This document shows, piece after piece, positions 28,035-36,472 of a stretch of DNA of 64,000 nucleotides. Positions within the stretch are counted from its first letter, which is position 1. Every line of letters begins with the position of its first letter. The stretch covers positions 186,001 through 250,000 of the forward strand of contig NZ_LAPZ01000007.1 in NCBI RefSeq assembly GCF_002120225.1, in the 5' to 3' direction. A program made the translations under genes and the position numbers. A model generated the notes under the pieces. That model was not told the origin of the DNA and searched no databases. It saw only the letters and a list, made by a program, of their open reading frames with translations. Origin of the DNA: Tenacibaculum holothuriorum (GTDB lineage: Bacteria > Bacteroidota > Bacteroidia > Flavobacteriales > Flavobacteriaceae).

Positions 28035-30404
28035 ATGAAAAAATATGCATCCTTTTTACTGTTTTTTATTGTTCAGTTATCACTTTATTCACAGTTTTTT
28101 GAAGGAAAAAAAGGAATAACCAAATACGAAGGTTTTTTCAATTTTTATTATGATGAAAATACTGATAAACTTTTTTTAGAAATAGATAAACTAGATACCG
28201 AGTTTTTATATGTTCATGCACTTTCAGAAGGAGTTGGTTCTAATGATATTGGCTTAGATAGAGGGCAATTAGGCGGAGGTGAAGTTGTGTTTTTTAAAAA
28301 AGCTGGAAATAAGCTTTTACTAATTCAACCGAATCAAGATTACAGAGCAATAACCAATAATAAAGAAGAAAAACAATCGGTAAAAGAAGCCTTTGCAAAA
28401 TCGGTATTGTATGGTTTTGTTATTAAAGAACAAAATGGGAATTCATTTTTAATTGATATTACCGATTTCCTATTGAATGATACTCATGATGTTTCGGGTA
28501 GATTACAGCAAAACAAACAAGGAAGTTACAGAGTCGATAAAAATAGAAGTGCAGTAAACATGCAAAGAACCAAAAGTTTTCCTAAAAACGTTGAGTTTGA
28601 TATGTTGTTAACTTTTTCAGGAAAACCAAAAGGATATAATATTAGAAGTGTAACACCTAATGCAAAATTTGTAACTGTTCATCAACATCATTCTTTTGTA
28701 GCGTTACCAGATAATAATTATAAAACAAGAAGGTATGATCCTCGTTGTGGTTCTTGGCAAACTACTTATATGGATTATGCAACACCAGTAGATGAATCAA
28801 TTGTAAAACGTTTTATAACAAGACATCGATTGGAGAAGAAAAATCCGGAAGCAAAAATTAGTGAAGCTAAAGAACCTATTATTTATTATTTAGATAGAGG
28901 AACTCCTGAGCCTATTCGCTCAGCATTATTAGATGGCGCAAGATGGTGGAATCAAGCTTTTGAAGCTATTGGATATAAGGATGCTTTTCAAGTTAAAATA
29001 TTACCAGAAAATGCAGATCCGTTAGATGTTCGCTACAATATGATTCAATGGGTACATAGATCTACTAGAGGATGGAGTTATGGAGGAAGTATTACCGATC
29101 CAAGAACCGGTGAAATTATTAAAGGTCATGTAAGTTTAGGATCGCTAAGAATACGACAAGATTTTTTAATAGCACAAGCTTTGCAAGCGCCATATAAAAA
29201 TGGAAGAACAGATGATAAGTTTGCGTTAGAAATGGCTTTGGCAAGAATTAGACAATTATCTGCTCACGAAGTAGGGCACACTTTAGGTTTTGCTCATAAT
29301 TTTGCTGCAAGTACAAACAATAGAGCATCGGTAATGGATTATCCACATCCGCAGTTGTCTTTAAAAAATGGGGAAATAGACTTTTCAAAAGCATACGCAG
29401 TTGGAATTGGAGAATGGGATAAAGTTACGGTTGCTTATGCTTATCAAGATTTTGTGAGTGATGAAGAAAATCAGTTAGAAAATATTTTAGATAACGCTTT
29501 TTCGAAAGGATTACGTTTTATATCTGATCAAGATGCACGACCAAAAGGAAGTGCTCATGCGTATGCTCATTTATGGGATAATGGAACATCAGCTTATAAA
29601 GAATTAGAAAACATTTTAGCTATTAGAAAGAAAGCAATAGCAAGTTTTTCAAAAGATAATATAAAGAGTAAAACTCCATATTCAGTTTTAGAAGATGTAT
29701 TTGTTCCGTTGTATTTTTTCCATAGATATCAAACAGATGCTACTTCAAAATTAATTGGAGGATTGGATTATACTTACGCAGTAAAAGGACAAAAAGAACT
29801 TATTGTAAAACGAGTTAATGGAGCAACTGAAAGAAAAGCATTAACATCATTACTAAAAACAATTGATGTTAAAGAATTGGAAATTCCAAAAAGATTATTA
29901 GCAATGTTTCCACCAAGAGCTTATGGTTATTCTAGAACGAGAGAAAGTTTTAAGAGTAAAACAGGTGTAGCTTTTGATTCGTATGGAGCTGTACAAACAG
30001 CCAGCAATTTTACATTGAGTTTTTTATTACATCCAGACAGAGCTAATAGATTGGTTCAGCATAAAAGTTTAGATGAAAATCAATTAGGATTCGAAGAAAT
30101 GATAGATACTCTTCTTAAAGTTTCTTTTGAAAAAAAGCATAAAGATGCATATTATCAATCATTACAAGAAGTAATAAATACTGAAGTTTTAAATGCTATG
30201 TTTACATTAGCAATGGATAAAAATATTTACATTCAAGTTAAAAGAATACTTAATAATAAATTAAACGAATTAGTAAATAAAGGTATTAATGATATTTATG
30301 TAGAAATGATTACTAATTTCAAAAAGAACCCATCTAAATATATAAAAGAATCGGTACCAAAAATTCCAGATGGTTCACCAATAGGAACAGATTATAAACA
30401 CTAA
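28035..30404 (+). CDS. Secreted metzincin-like zinc metalloprotease (DUF5117/DUF5118 type)
   Basis: 789 residues with a signal peptide (about 1-19, LSLYSQ). An N-terminal beta-rich DUF5117-like part (about 40-230) precedes the catalytic domain, which carries the full metzincin motif HEVGHTLGFAH (His411, Glu412, His415, His421) and a Met-turn SVMDYP. A C-terminal helical DUF4953-like region follows (about 500-789). Predicted to be periplasmic or surface-located; substrate unknown. The threonine aldolase gene starts 15 bases downstream. Confidence 0.9.
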   Translation: MKKYASFLLFFIVQLSLYSQFFEGKKGITKYEGFFNFYYDENTDKLFLEIDKLDTEFLYVHALSEGVGSNDIGLDRGQLGGGEVVFFKKAGNKLLLIQPNQDYRAITNNKEEKQSVKEAFAKSVLYGFVIKEQNGNSFLIDITDFLLNDTHDVSGRLQQNKQGSYRVDKNRSAVNMQRTKSFPKNVEFDMLLTFSGKPKGYNIRSVTPNAKFVTVHQHHSFVALPDNNYKTRRYDPRCGSWQTTYMDYATPVDESIVKRFITRHRLEKKNPEAKISEAKEPIIYYLDRGTPEPIRSALLDGARWWNQAFEAIGYKDAFQVKILPENADPLDVRYNMIQWVHRSTRGWSYGGSITDPRTGEIIKGHVSLGSLRIRQDFLIAQALQAPYKNGRTDDKFALEMALARIRQLSAHEVGHTLGFAHNFAASTNNRASVMDYPHPQLSLKNGEIDFSKAYAVGIGEWDKVTVAYAYQDFVSDEENQLENILDNAFSKGLRFISDQDARPKGSAHAYAHLWDNGTSAYKELENILAIRKKAIASFSKDNIKSKTPYSVLEDVFVPLYFFHRYQTDATSKLIGGLDYTYAVKGQKELIVKRVNGATERKALTSLLKTIDVKELEIPKRLLAMFPPRAYGYSRTRESFKSKTGVAFDSYGAVQTASNFTLSFLLHPDRANRLVQHKSLDENQLGFEEMIDTLLKVSFEKKHKDAYYQSLQEVINTEVLNAMFTLAMDKNIYIQVKRILNNKLNELVNKGINDIYVEMITNFKKNPSKYIKESVPKIPDGSPIGTDYKH

Positions 30405-30419
30405 TTATTGAAAGAATAA

Positions 30420-31442
30420 ATGATAATAAATTTAATATCAGATACAGTTACCAAACCAACACCAGAAATGTTGGAAGTAATGATGAGTGCCAAAGTTGGG
30501 GATGATGTTTTTAATGCAGATCCAACTGTAAATGAACTACAAGAAAAAGTAGCTAAAATGTTTAATAAAGAAGCTGCTTTATTCTTTCCTTCGGGGACAA
30601 TGGCAAATCAAGCAGCCATAAAATTACATACACAACCAGGAGATAGAATGTTTTGTGATAAATGGGCGCATGTTTATAATTATGAAGGAGGAGGAGCAGC
30701 GTTCAACTCAGGAGTCACCTCGCATTTAATAGATGGTGATAGAGGTATGTTTACTGCAAATCAATTAAAAGAAGCTGTATCGGGTAGAGCAGATATTCAC
30801 GTTCCTTTTAATAGATTGGTATGTATTGAAAATACGACTAATAAAGGAGGAGGAGCTTGTTGGAATTTTGAAGAGTTAAAAAAGATTCAAGAAGTAACAC
30901 AGCATAATAATTTAGCTTATCATTTAGATGGAGCAAGGTTGTTTAATGCTTTAGTTGCTAAGCAAGAAACAACGCAACAATATGGTGATTTGTTTGACAC
31001 AATTTCAATTTGCTTATCCAAAGGATTGGGAGCACCAGTTGGTTCTGTTTTAGTAGGAAGCAAACAAGATATGAATAAAGCGCTAAGAGTTCGTAAACTT
31101 TTTGGAGGAGGAATGCGACAAGCTGGTTATTTAGCAGCAGCAGGAATGTATGCTCTAGAAAACCAAGTGAATCGATTAGAAGAAGATCATAAAAAAGCCA
31201 AGGAAATAGGTGAGGTTTTAGCATCTTGTTCGTACGTTAAAAAAGTTGAACCTATAGAAACTAATATTGTTATTTTTTATGTAGATGATTCTATTGATCC
31301 GATGGAATTTATAAAGAAAATGGAAGAAAAGGATATTCTGTTAATTTCAATGGGGCAAGGAAAAATACGTATTGTGACGCATTTAGATTATACTCAACCA
31401 ATGCATGAAAAATTATTAGAAGAATTAAGAAGCTTCCTTTAA
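30420..31442 (+). CDS. ltaE: Low-specificity L-threonine aldolase
   Basis: 340 residues. PLP enzyme that cleaves threonine or allo-threonine to glycine and acetaldehyde. LISDTVTKPTPEMLEVM at the N-terminus, FFPSGTMANQAAI, HLDGARLFNA with the PLP-facing Asp, and the Schiff-base Lys201 in SICLSKGLGAPVGS are all canonical. Likely co-transcribed with the metalloprotease gene. Its stop overlaps the stop of the convergent gene by four bases, and there is no terminator between them. Confidence 0.93.
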   Translation: MIINLISDTVTKPTPEMLEVMMSAKVGDDVFNADPTVNELQEKVAKMFNKEAALFFPSGTMANQAAIKLHTQPGDRMFCDKWAHVYNYEGGGAAFNSGVTSHLIDGDRGMFTANQLKEAVSGRADIHVPFNRLVCIENTTNKGGGACWNFEELKKIQEVTQHNNLAYHLDGARLFNALVAKQETTQQYGDLFDTISICLSKGLGAPVGSVLVGSKQDMNKALRVRKLFGGGMRQAGYLAAAGMYALENQVNRLEEDHKKAKEIGEVLASCSYVKKVEPIETNIVIFYVDDSIDPMEFIKKMEEKDILLISMGQGKIRIVTHLDYTQPMHEKLLEELRSFL

Positions 31443-31930
31443 AAAAATACTCGAATAACAGGAGAAATGGCAGAGGCGTATATGCTTCTGCTATTTTTAT
31501 ATAAAACATCGTAACGAATTCCAATAGAAGCCCAACCTTGTCTGTATGCTAATCCTAAGTATAAAGCAGGGTAATTGTAATTATCTGTTACATTATTAAT
31601 TTTTCGATTAACAAAAAGTTGTTCAAACTCACTAGAGAGCTGAATATTAGTGCTAGGTATGTTATAAAAAGAAATCAAACTTCCTCCGTAAACATTAGCA
31701 CTATTACCGCTTCTTGAATTATGTAAATAGTTAAGCCCTAAGCCTAAAGAAACACCATTTTCAAAATCGTAAATAGCAGAAGGAGAAATAGCAATTGTGG
31801 TAGAAGTACCAAAACCTAATCCCAATCCACCACCAAAACGAACATTATCCCAAAACTTAGTTTCAGTTTCCTGAGAGAGTAGATTTAAACTAACTAGGAG
31901 CAACGATATAAATAGTAGTACTCTTTTCAT
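31439..31930 (-). CDS. Small outer-membrane beta-barrel-like protein
   Basis: 163 residues with a signal peptide (1-19, LNLLSQ). The mature part is alternating amphipathic strands rich in Gly and aromatics (FGGGLGLGFGTSTTIAISP, GVSLGLGLNYLHN, YLGLAYRQGWASIGIRYDVLY) and ends in a hydrophobic Phe-Phe, as in eight-strand outer-membrane barrels. Relatives are sometimes listed as alpha-ketoglutarate decarboxylase, which this sequence does not support. Third gene of the sigma-factor operon; 9 bases after the preceding membrane protein. Confidence 0.7.
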   Translation of the reverse strand: MKRVLLFISLLLVSLNLLSQETETKFWDNVRFGGGLGLGFGTSTTIAISPSAIYDFENGVSLGLGLNYLHNSRSGNSANVYGGSLISFYNIPSTNIQLSSEFEQLFVNRKINNVTDNYNYPALYLGLAYRQGWASIGIRYDVLYKNSRSIYASAISPVIRVFF

Positions 31931-31939
31931 TAGTATAAG

Positions 31940-32596
31940 TTAAGAATTATCATCTAATTTAACTAATTCTTGATAATTTTTATTTAACCTTTTAATTAAA
32001 GAGCCATATACAATTTTATAGAATAACCATAAAATTAAAAACATGAAACTAAGTATAAATACCATAGCTACTATAAGAGAAACTAATAGTTGAGTTTTAT
32101 TAGCTATAGAAGTATTAATACCATGATTATTATAATATTGAATTAGCCCATCTAAGTCAGAAAAAACAAAACACATTACCACAATATTTGCTAAAATCAA
32201 ATAACCTAAGTTGAAGTATACATAATATTGAACAGTCTTTCGAGTATTAAGTATTTTTGCAATTAAGCTTTTGGTATTGTCAGATATTGAAATTGATTTG
32301 TAGTTTTTATAAAAGAGAACTAAAAATAATATAATGGCTAAATAGTGTAGGTATATACTTAATGTTACAATTGTGTTTAAATGTAATTCTTCATATATAT
32401 CACCATAAGAAGAACCCGTAAAGAATATGTTAATAGTAGCCCAAAAAATTAATTCTAGAATACCAATTATAAATATCTTTTTTACGATAGATGACGATTT
32501 TGAATGCGCCATCTTATAAATATCAACTTTAGAAACCTTATTAGTTTCTTCTGACTGATTGTCCCAAGCTTTTTTATATCCGTCTAATAAATCCAT
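31940..32596 (-). CDS. Four-helix membrane protein in the ECF sigma operon, candidate anti-sigma partner
   Basis: 218 residues: a charged cytosolic N-terminus of about 35 residues (MDLLDGYKKAWDNQSEE, KVDIYKMAHSKSSSIVKK) followed by four membrane helices (about 38-60, 76-97, 119-145, 172-198). It starts 6 bases after the sigma gene, so the two are almost certainly co-translated. Position and topology fit a membrane anti-sigma factor, but no ZAS zinc motif or other recognised anti-sigma domain is visible, so this is inference from context. Similar proteins are sometimes labelled beta-carotene monooxygenase; nothing here supports that. Confidence 0.6.
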   Translation of the reverse strand: MDLLDGYKKAWDNQSEETNKVSKVDIYKMAHSKSSSIVKKIFIIGILELIFWATINIFFTGSSYGDIYEELHLNTIVTLSIYLHYLAIILFLVLFYKNYKSISISDNTKSLIAKILNTRKTVQYYVYFNLGYLILANIVVMCFVFSDLDGLIQYYNNHGINTSIANKTQLLVSLIVAMVFILSFMFLILWLFYKIVYGSLIKRLNKNYQELVKLDDNS

Positions 32597-32602
32597 ATAA
32601 TA

Positions 32603-33097
32603 TTATGGGTTTAATACTTTTTTTAATTTATCCTTTGCTCTGTTCATTTTAACACGAGCATTTACTTCACTAATACCTAATGTTTCAGAAATTTCACGGT
32701 AAGGTTTGTCTTCTAAATACAAAAAGATAAGAGCTTTATCAATATCATTCAACTTGTGAATAGCTTTATAGAGTGCTTTTAATTGTTGTTCTTCAGTATC
32801 GTCATAATCATGAGATTGAATTTTAAAAGCTACATCACTAATGTCTTGTGTTTTTATAGATCTCGAAGATTTTCTATACAGAGAAATAGCAGTATTTAAT
32901 GCAACTCTATACATCCAAGTACTAAATTTTGCATCTCCTCTAAACTTGCTATAATTCTTCCAAAGTTGAATTGTAATTTCCTGAAATAAATCGTTATGAG
33001 CGTCTTGATTAGACGTGTAAATTCTACAAACCTTATGAACAATATTTTGGTTTTGTTCGAAATCGTTTAAAAATTGCTGTTCTTGTTTGGTTTGCAC
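32603..33097 (-). CDS. ECF-type sigma-70 family RNA polymerase sigma factor
   Basis: 164 residues. Region 2 is DLFQEITIQLWKNYSKFRGD plus FSTWMYRVALNTAISLYRK (-10 recognition and core binding), and region 4 is ALIFLYLEDKPYREISETLG with the helix-turn-helix ISEVNARVKMNRAKDKL. No region 1 or 3, so an ECF sigma. Start is a GTG (33097-33095): the only in-frame option before a TAA 9 bases upstream. First gene of a three-gene operon with the membrane protein and beta-barrel protein; diverges from the CarH-like regulator across 107 bases. Confidence 0.9.
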   Translation of the reverse strand: MQTKQEQQFLNDFEQNQNIVHKVCRIYTSNQDAHNDLFQEITIQLWKNYSKFRGDAKFSTWMYRVALNTAISLYRKSSRSIKTQDISDVAFKIQSHDYDDTEEQQLKALYKAIHKLNDIDKALIFLYLEDKPYREISETLGISEVNARVKMNRAKDKLKKVLNP

Positions 33098-33131
33098 TCG
33101 GTTGATTTATTTCTTTCCACTATAAGTGTTC

Positions 33132-33139
33132 CAAAAATA
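33132..33139 (-). promoter_or_regulatory. -7 promoter element of the ECF sigma operon
   Basis: TATTTTTG on the minus strand matches TAnnTTTG; leader about 30 bases. It lies in the short region shared with the CarH-like gene, next to a TTTGTT copy at 33143-33148. Confidence 0.45.
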
Positions 33140-33178
33140 CATTTTGTTACAAAAAAATGCTATTTTTATTTAAAGTTG

Positions 33179-33186
33179 TATATTTG
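33179..33186 (+). promoter_or_regulatory. -7 promoter element of the CarH-like gene
   Basis: TATATTTG, the same octamer as in the crtI promoter. It overlaps the first half of the repeated operator element, so repressor and polymerase would compete here. Confidence 0.5.
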
Positions 33187-33215
33187 TTTATATAGAATAG
33201 TATTTTGTTAAACAA
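33183..33215 (+). promoter_or_regulatory. Putative CarH operator at its own gene
   Basis: TTTGTTTA (33183-33190), 13 bases, TTTGTTAAACAA (33204-33215); repeat starts 21 bp apart. The 11-base core TTGTTAAACAA is an inverted repeat. The same two elements with the same spacing lie before crtI. The right element covers the TTG start codon, suggesting autorepression. Confidence 0.6.
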
Positions 33216-34107
33216 TTATATAAAAACAGATTTTACAATTAAGGACCTTGAAAACATTACAGGAATCAAGGCTCATACTATTCGTATTTGGGAGAAACGC
33301 TATAACTTATTACAACCTCAGAGAACTTCAGGGAATATTAGATATTATGATGATAAAAGCTTACAAAAGCTTTTAAACGTTGCATTACTGAATAAAAATA
33401 ATCTTAAAATTTCTAAGATAGCCCAATTATCTGAAGATGGAATTATTTTAAAAGCACGTGAATTGGCATTGCGATATGCTGTAAATGATGAAGCCATTAA
33501 TTCATTAAAAATGGCAATGTTTCAATTTAATACAAGCTTATTTAATCTAACTTATAATCAACTTTTAGTAAGAAAATCGTTTAAAGATGTTTTTAAAGAT
33601 GTATTCATTCCTTTTCTAGAACATATTGGTTTATTATGGCAAACTGATACTTTAACACCAGCTCACGAACATTTTATTTCAAACTTAATAGCACAAAAAA
33701 TTCACCTTAATATTGAAAAATTAGCATTAAGCGAACCTACAAAAACTAACACCATTTTTGTATTGTACTTGCCCGAAAACGAAGTACATGAATTAGGTTT
33801 GTTATATGTTAATTACGAGTTATTGTTAAGAGGTTACAAAACAATTTATTTAGGTCAGAGCGTACCTTTAAATAATCTTGGTCATTTATTTAAGTTACAC
33901 GACCATATTTCGTTTGTAACAAGCTTTACAATCTATCCATTAGACGAAAAGCTTGATAGTTATTTAAAACAGGCAGAAGAGTTGTTGGCTAATAAGGAAT
34001 ACGATTTTTATTGCTTAGGAAGAAAGGTCGATTTAATAGATATTTCTAAGTATTCTTCTGACTTTAAATTCTTTACTTCTTCTATAGAGATGTTAAATGA
34101 ACTATAA
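33205..34107 (+). CDS. CarH/LitR-like MerR-family regulator with B12-binding photosensory domain
   Basis: 300 residues. MerR winged helix at 11-75 (TIKDLENITGIKAHTIRIWE, KRYNLLQPQRTSGNIRYY). A helical bundle then carries W145-x9-E155-H156 (WQTDTLTPAHEH), the motif that cradles adenosylcobalamin in CarH. A Rossmann-like cobalamin domain follows with ExHxxG (Glu193, His195, Gly198), His195 being the expected cobalt ligand. In CarH/LitR, AdoCbl-bound tetramers repress DNA in the dark and light breaks the Co-C bond to release them. Start is TTG at 33205, since an in-frame stop lies 9 bases upstream and the HTH begins at residue 11. Sits 54 bases before crtI. Light sensing is inferred. Confidence 0.85.
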   Translation: MLNNYIKTDFTIKDLENITGIKAHTIRIWEKRYNLLQPQRTSGNIRYYDDKSLQKLLNVALLNKNNLKISKIAQLSEDGIILKARELALRYAVNDEAINSLKMAMFQFNTSLFNLTYNQLLVRKSFKDVFKDVFIPFLEHIGLLWQTDTLTPAHEHFISNLIAQKIHLNIEKLALSEPTKTNTIFVLYLPENEVHELGLLYVNYELLLRGYKTIYLGQSVPLNNLGHLFKLHDHISFVTSFTIYPLDEKLDSYLKQAEELLANKEYDFYCLGRKVDLIDISKYSSDFKFFTSSIEMLNEL

Positions 34108-34127
34108 TTTTTTTTTAACAATCTCAA

Positions 34128-34160
34128 ATTGTTTAATTAATTTGTATATTTGTTAAACAA
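34128..34160 (+). promoter_or_regulatory. Putative CarH operator in the crtI promoter
   Basis: ATTGTTTA (34128-34135), 13 bases, TTTGTTAAACAA (34149-34160). The right element shares its TTTG with the crtI -7 box, so binding would occlude RNA polymerase. A further reversed half-site TTTAACAA lies at about 34114-34121. Confidence 0.62.
34145..34152 (+). promoter_or_regulatory. -7 promoter element of the crt operon
   Basis: TATATTTG, exact TAnnTTTG, ends 9 bases before the crtI ATG. Overlaps the right operator half. Confidence 0.55.
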
Positions 34161-34161
34161 A

Positions 34162-35628
34162 ATGAAAAAAACAATTCACATAATAGGTTCGGGTTTCTCT
34201 TCTTTAGCTGCATCTTGTTATTTAGCCAAAGCAGGATATGATGTTGTAGTTTTTGAAAAGAATGATAATATAGGTGGGAGAGCAAGACAATTAAAAGTAA
34301 ACGGATTTACTTTTGACATGGGACCAACTTGGTATTGGATGCCAGATGTATTCGAAAAATTCTTTGCAGATTTTGGTAAAAAACCATCTGATTATTATCA
34401 ATTAGAAAAATTAGACCCAGCATATCAAGTATATTTTGGTAAAGAAGATTCACTAACTATTTCAGGAAATTTAAATGAAATTTTAGAACTTTTTGAAAAA
34501 GAAGAAAAAGGAAGTGCAAAACATTTACAGCGTTTTTTAAATACAGCAAAAGGTAATTACGATGTGGCTGTTAAGAATTTAGTGTATAAACCAGGAATTT
34601 CACCTTTAGAGCTTATAACACCAGAAACGATTGTAAGATTACACCATGTTTTTGGAAATATCAGGAAGCAGGTAAGTAAAAGTATTAAGAATAAAAAGCT
34701 GCTAAAAATACTTGAGTTTCCTGTATTGTTTTTAGGGGCTAAACCTCAAAATACACCAGCATTATACAACTTTATGAATTGGGCTGACTTCGGTTTGGGC
34801 ACTTGGCATCCTAAAGGAGGAATGTATAAAGTAGTAGAAGGAATGGTAAACTTAGCTACAGATTTGGGAGTAGAATTTGTAACAAATGCTACTGTAGAAG
34901 AAATTGTTGTTAATGAAGTGGGAGAAGCAATTGGTATAATGATAAACGATAAGTTTTTGTCTGCCGATATTGTTCTAAGTGGAGCAGATTATCATCATAC
35001 AGAAACTTTAATACCGAACGTATACAGACAATATTCAGAAAAATATTGGACTAAAAAAACATTTGCTCCGTCATCATTATTATTTTATGTAGGGTTTGAT
35101 AAAAAACTTAAAAGTGTTTGTCATCATACTTTATTTTTTGATACTGAATTTGATGTGCATGCAGTTTCAATTTACGATACTCCTGAGTGGCCAAAAGAAC
35201 CATTGTTTTATGCTAGTTTTCCTTCAATAACAGATAATAGTTTTGCACCAAAAGGCAAAGAAGCTGCCACCTTTTTAATTCCATTAGCTCCAGGTATTGA
35301 AGATACAAATGAAATTAGAGAGTATTATTTTAATATGATTATTGAAAGATTAGAGAAACTAACACAACAATCTGTAAAAGAAAATATTATCTTTAAGGAA
35401 AGTTTTTGTGTTAACGACTTTATAAACGATTACAATTCGTATAAAGGAAACGCATATGGGTTAGCAAACACACTTACTCAAACAGCTTTTCTTAGACCAA
35501 AAATTAAAAGTAAAAAAGTAAAGAATTTGTTCTTTACAGGTCAATTAACGGTTCCAGGACCGGGTGTTCCTCCCGCATTAATTTCGGGTAAAATAGCTTC
35601 AGATTTAATAATAAAATTTAATCGTTAA
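34162..35628 (+). CDS. crtI: Phytoene desaturase
   Basis: 488 residues from ATG 34162; the frame is open to a TTG at 34150, which lies in the operator and is unlikely. Converts phytoene to lycopene by successive FAD-dependent desaturations. FAD/NAD-binding motif IIGSGFSSLAASCYLAKAGY at the N-terminus, then EKNDNIGGRARQLK and MGPTWYWMP; the C-terminus has the CrtI signature FFTGQLTVPGPGVPPALISG, which closes the FAD site. First of nine tightly packed genes; crtB starts one base after its stop. Confidence 0.96.
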   Translation: MKKTIHIIGSGFSSLAASCYLAKAGYDVVVFEKNDNIGGRARQLKVNGFTFDMGPTWYWMPDVFEKFFADFGKKPSDYYQLEKLDPAYQVYFGKEDSLTISGNLNEILELFEKEEKGSAKHLQRFLNTAKGNYDVAVKNLVYKPGISPLELITPETIVRLHHVFGNIRKQVSKSIKNKKLLKILEFPVLFLGAKPQNTPALYNFMNWADFGLGTWHPKGGMYKVVEGMVNLATDLGVEFVTNATVEEIVVNEVGEAIGIMINDKFLSADIVLSGADYHHTETLIPNVYRQYSEKYWTKKTFAPSSLLFYVGFDKKLKSVCHHTLFFDTEFDVHAVSIYDTPEWPKEPLFYASFPSITDNSFAPKGKEAATFLIPLAPGIEDTNEIREYYFNMIIERLEKLTQQSVKENIIFKESFCVNDFINDYNSYKGNAYGLANTLTQTAFLRPKIKSKKVKNLFFTGQLTVPGPGVPPALISGKIASDLIIKFNR

Positions 35629-35629
35629 C

Positions 35630-36472
35630 ATGAAACAATTATTTGATGAGGTTTCTTATTCGTGTAGTAGATTAGTAACTCAAAAGTACAGTACATCATT
35701 TTCGTTAGCTACTAAAATGTTGTCAAAAAAAATCAGATCAGGAATTTATAATATTTATGGTTTCGTAAGATTTGCTGATGAAATTGTAGACTCTTTTCAC
35801 GATTATGATAAAGAAGGATTATTAGCAAAATTCGAAAAAGAATATTTTTTATCGAAACATATTGGTATAAGCTTAAACCCGATTATGAATTCATTTATTC
35901 ATACGGTAAAAAAATACAATATTTCTGATGAGTTAGTGCAAGCTTTCTTAAAAAGTATGAAAGCAGATTTGTCTAAGACCGAATATCAAACAAAAGAAGA
36001 ATACGAAGAATATATTTATGGTTCTGCAGATGTTGTTGGGCTTATGTGTTTAAAGGTTTTTGTTAACGGAAATAAAGAAAAGTATAACGAGTTAAAAGAT
36101 GCTGCGCAACGATTGGGTTCAGCTTTTCAGAAGGTAAATTTCTTAAGAGATTTAAAAGACGATTACCAAGAATTAAACAGGTCATATTTTCCGAATGTTA
36201 ATTTTGGAAATCTAGATGAGAAATCGAAACAAGATATTATTGAAGATATAGAAAGAGACTTTGAGTACGCTTTTAAAAATGGGATTTTAAAATTACCAGT
36301 GGAGGCAAAATTTGGGGTATACATGGCGTATAGATATTATAAAAGATTACTCAAAAAACTAAAAGCAGTACACTATTCTAAAATAATGGAAACTAGAGTT
36401 AGAATATCCAATCCAATGAAAATTAATTTATTGGCTAGGAGTTATGTAAAGTATAAACTAAACCTAATTTGA
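35630..36472 (+). CDS. crtB: Phytoene synthase
   Basis: 280 residues. Joins two GGPP molecules into phytoene. The two Asp-rich Mg-diphosphate motifs are present: FADEIVDSF (Asp50, Asp54) and FLRDLKDDY; GSADVVGLMCLKVF is also typical. Cytosolic or peripheral membrane. The GGPP synthase gene (crtE) is not in this window and must lie elsewhere. Its TGA overlaps the crtZ ATG (TGATG). Confidence 0.96.
   Translation: MKQLFDEVSYSCSRLVTQKYSTSFSLATKMLSKKIRSGIYNIYGFVRFADEIVDSFHDYDKEGLLAKFEKEYFLSKHIGISLNPIMNSFIHTVKKYNISDELVQAFLKSMKADLSKTEYQTKEEYEEYIYGSADVVGLMCLKVFVNGNKEKYNELKDAAQRLGSAFQKVNFLRDLKDDYQELNRSYFPNVNFGNLDEKSKQDIIEDIERDFEYAFKNGILKLPVEAKFGVYMAYRYYKRLLKKLKAVHYSKIMETRVRISNPMKINLLARSYVKYKLNLI

Noticed and set aside
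31439..31930. Alpha-ketoglutarate decarboxylase label
   Set aside because: No thiamine-diphosphate motif; it is a short exported beta-strand protein.
31940..32596. Beta-carotene 15,15'-monooxygenase label for this type of protein next to crt genes
   Set aside because: Real carotenoid oxygenases have seven-bladed propellers with four His iron ligands; this is a four-helix membrane protein with none of these.
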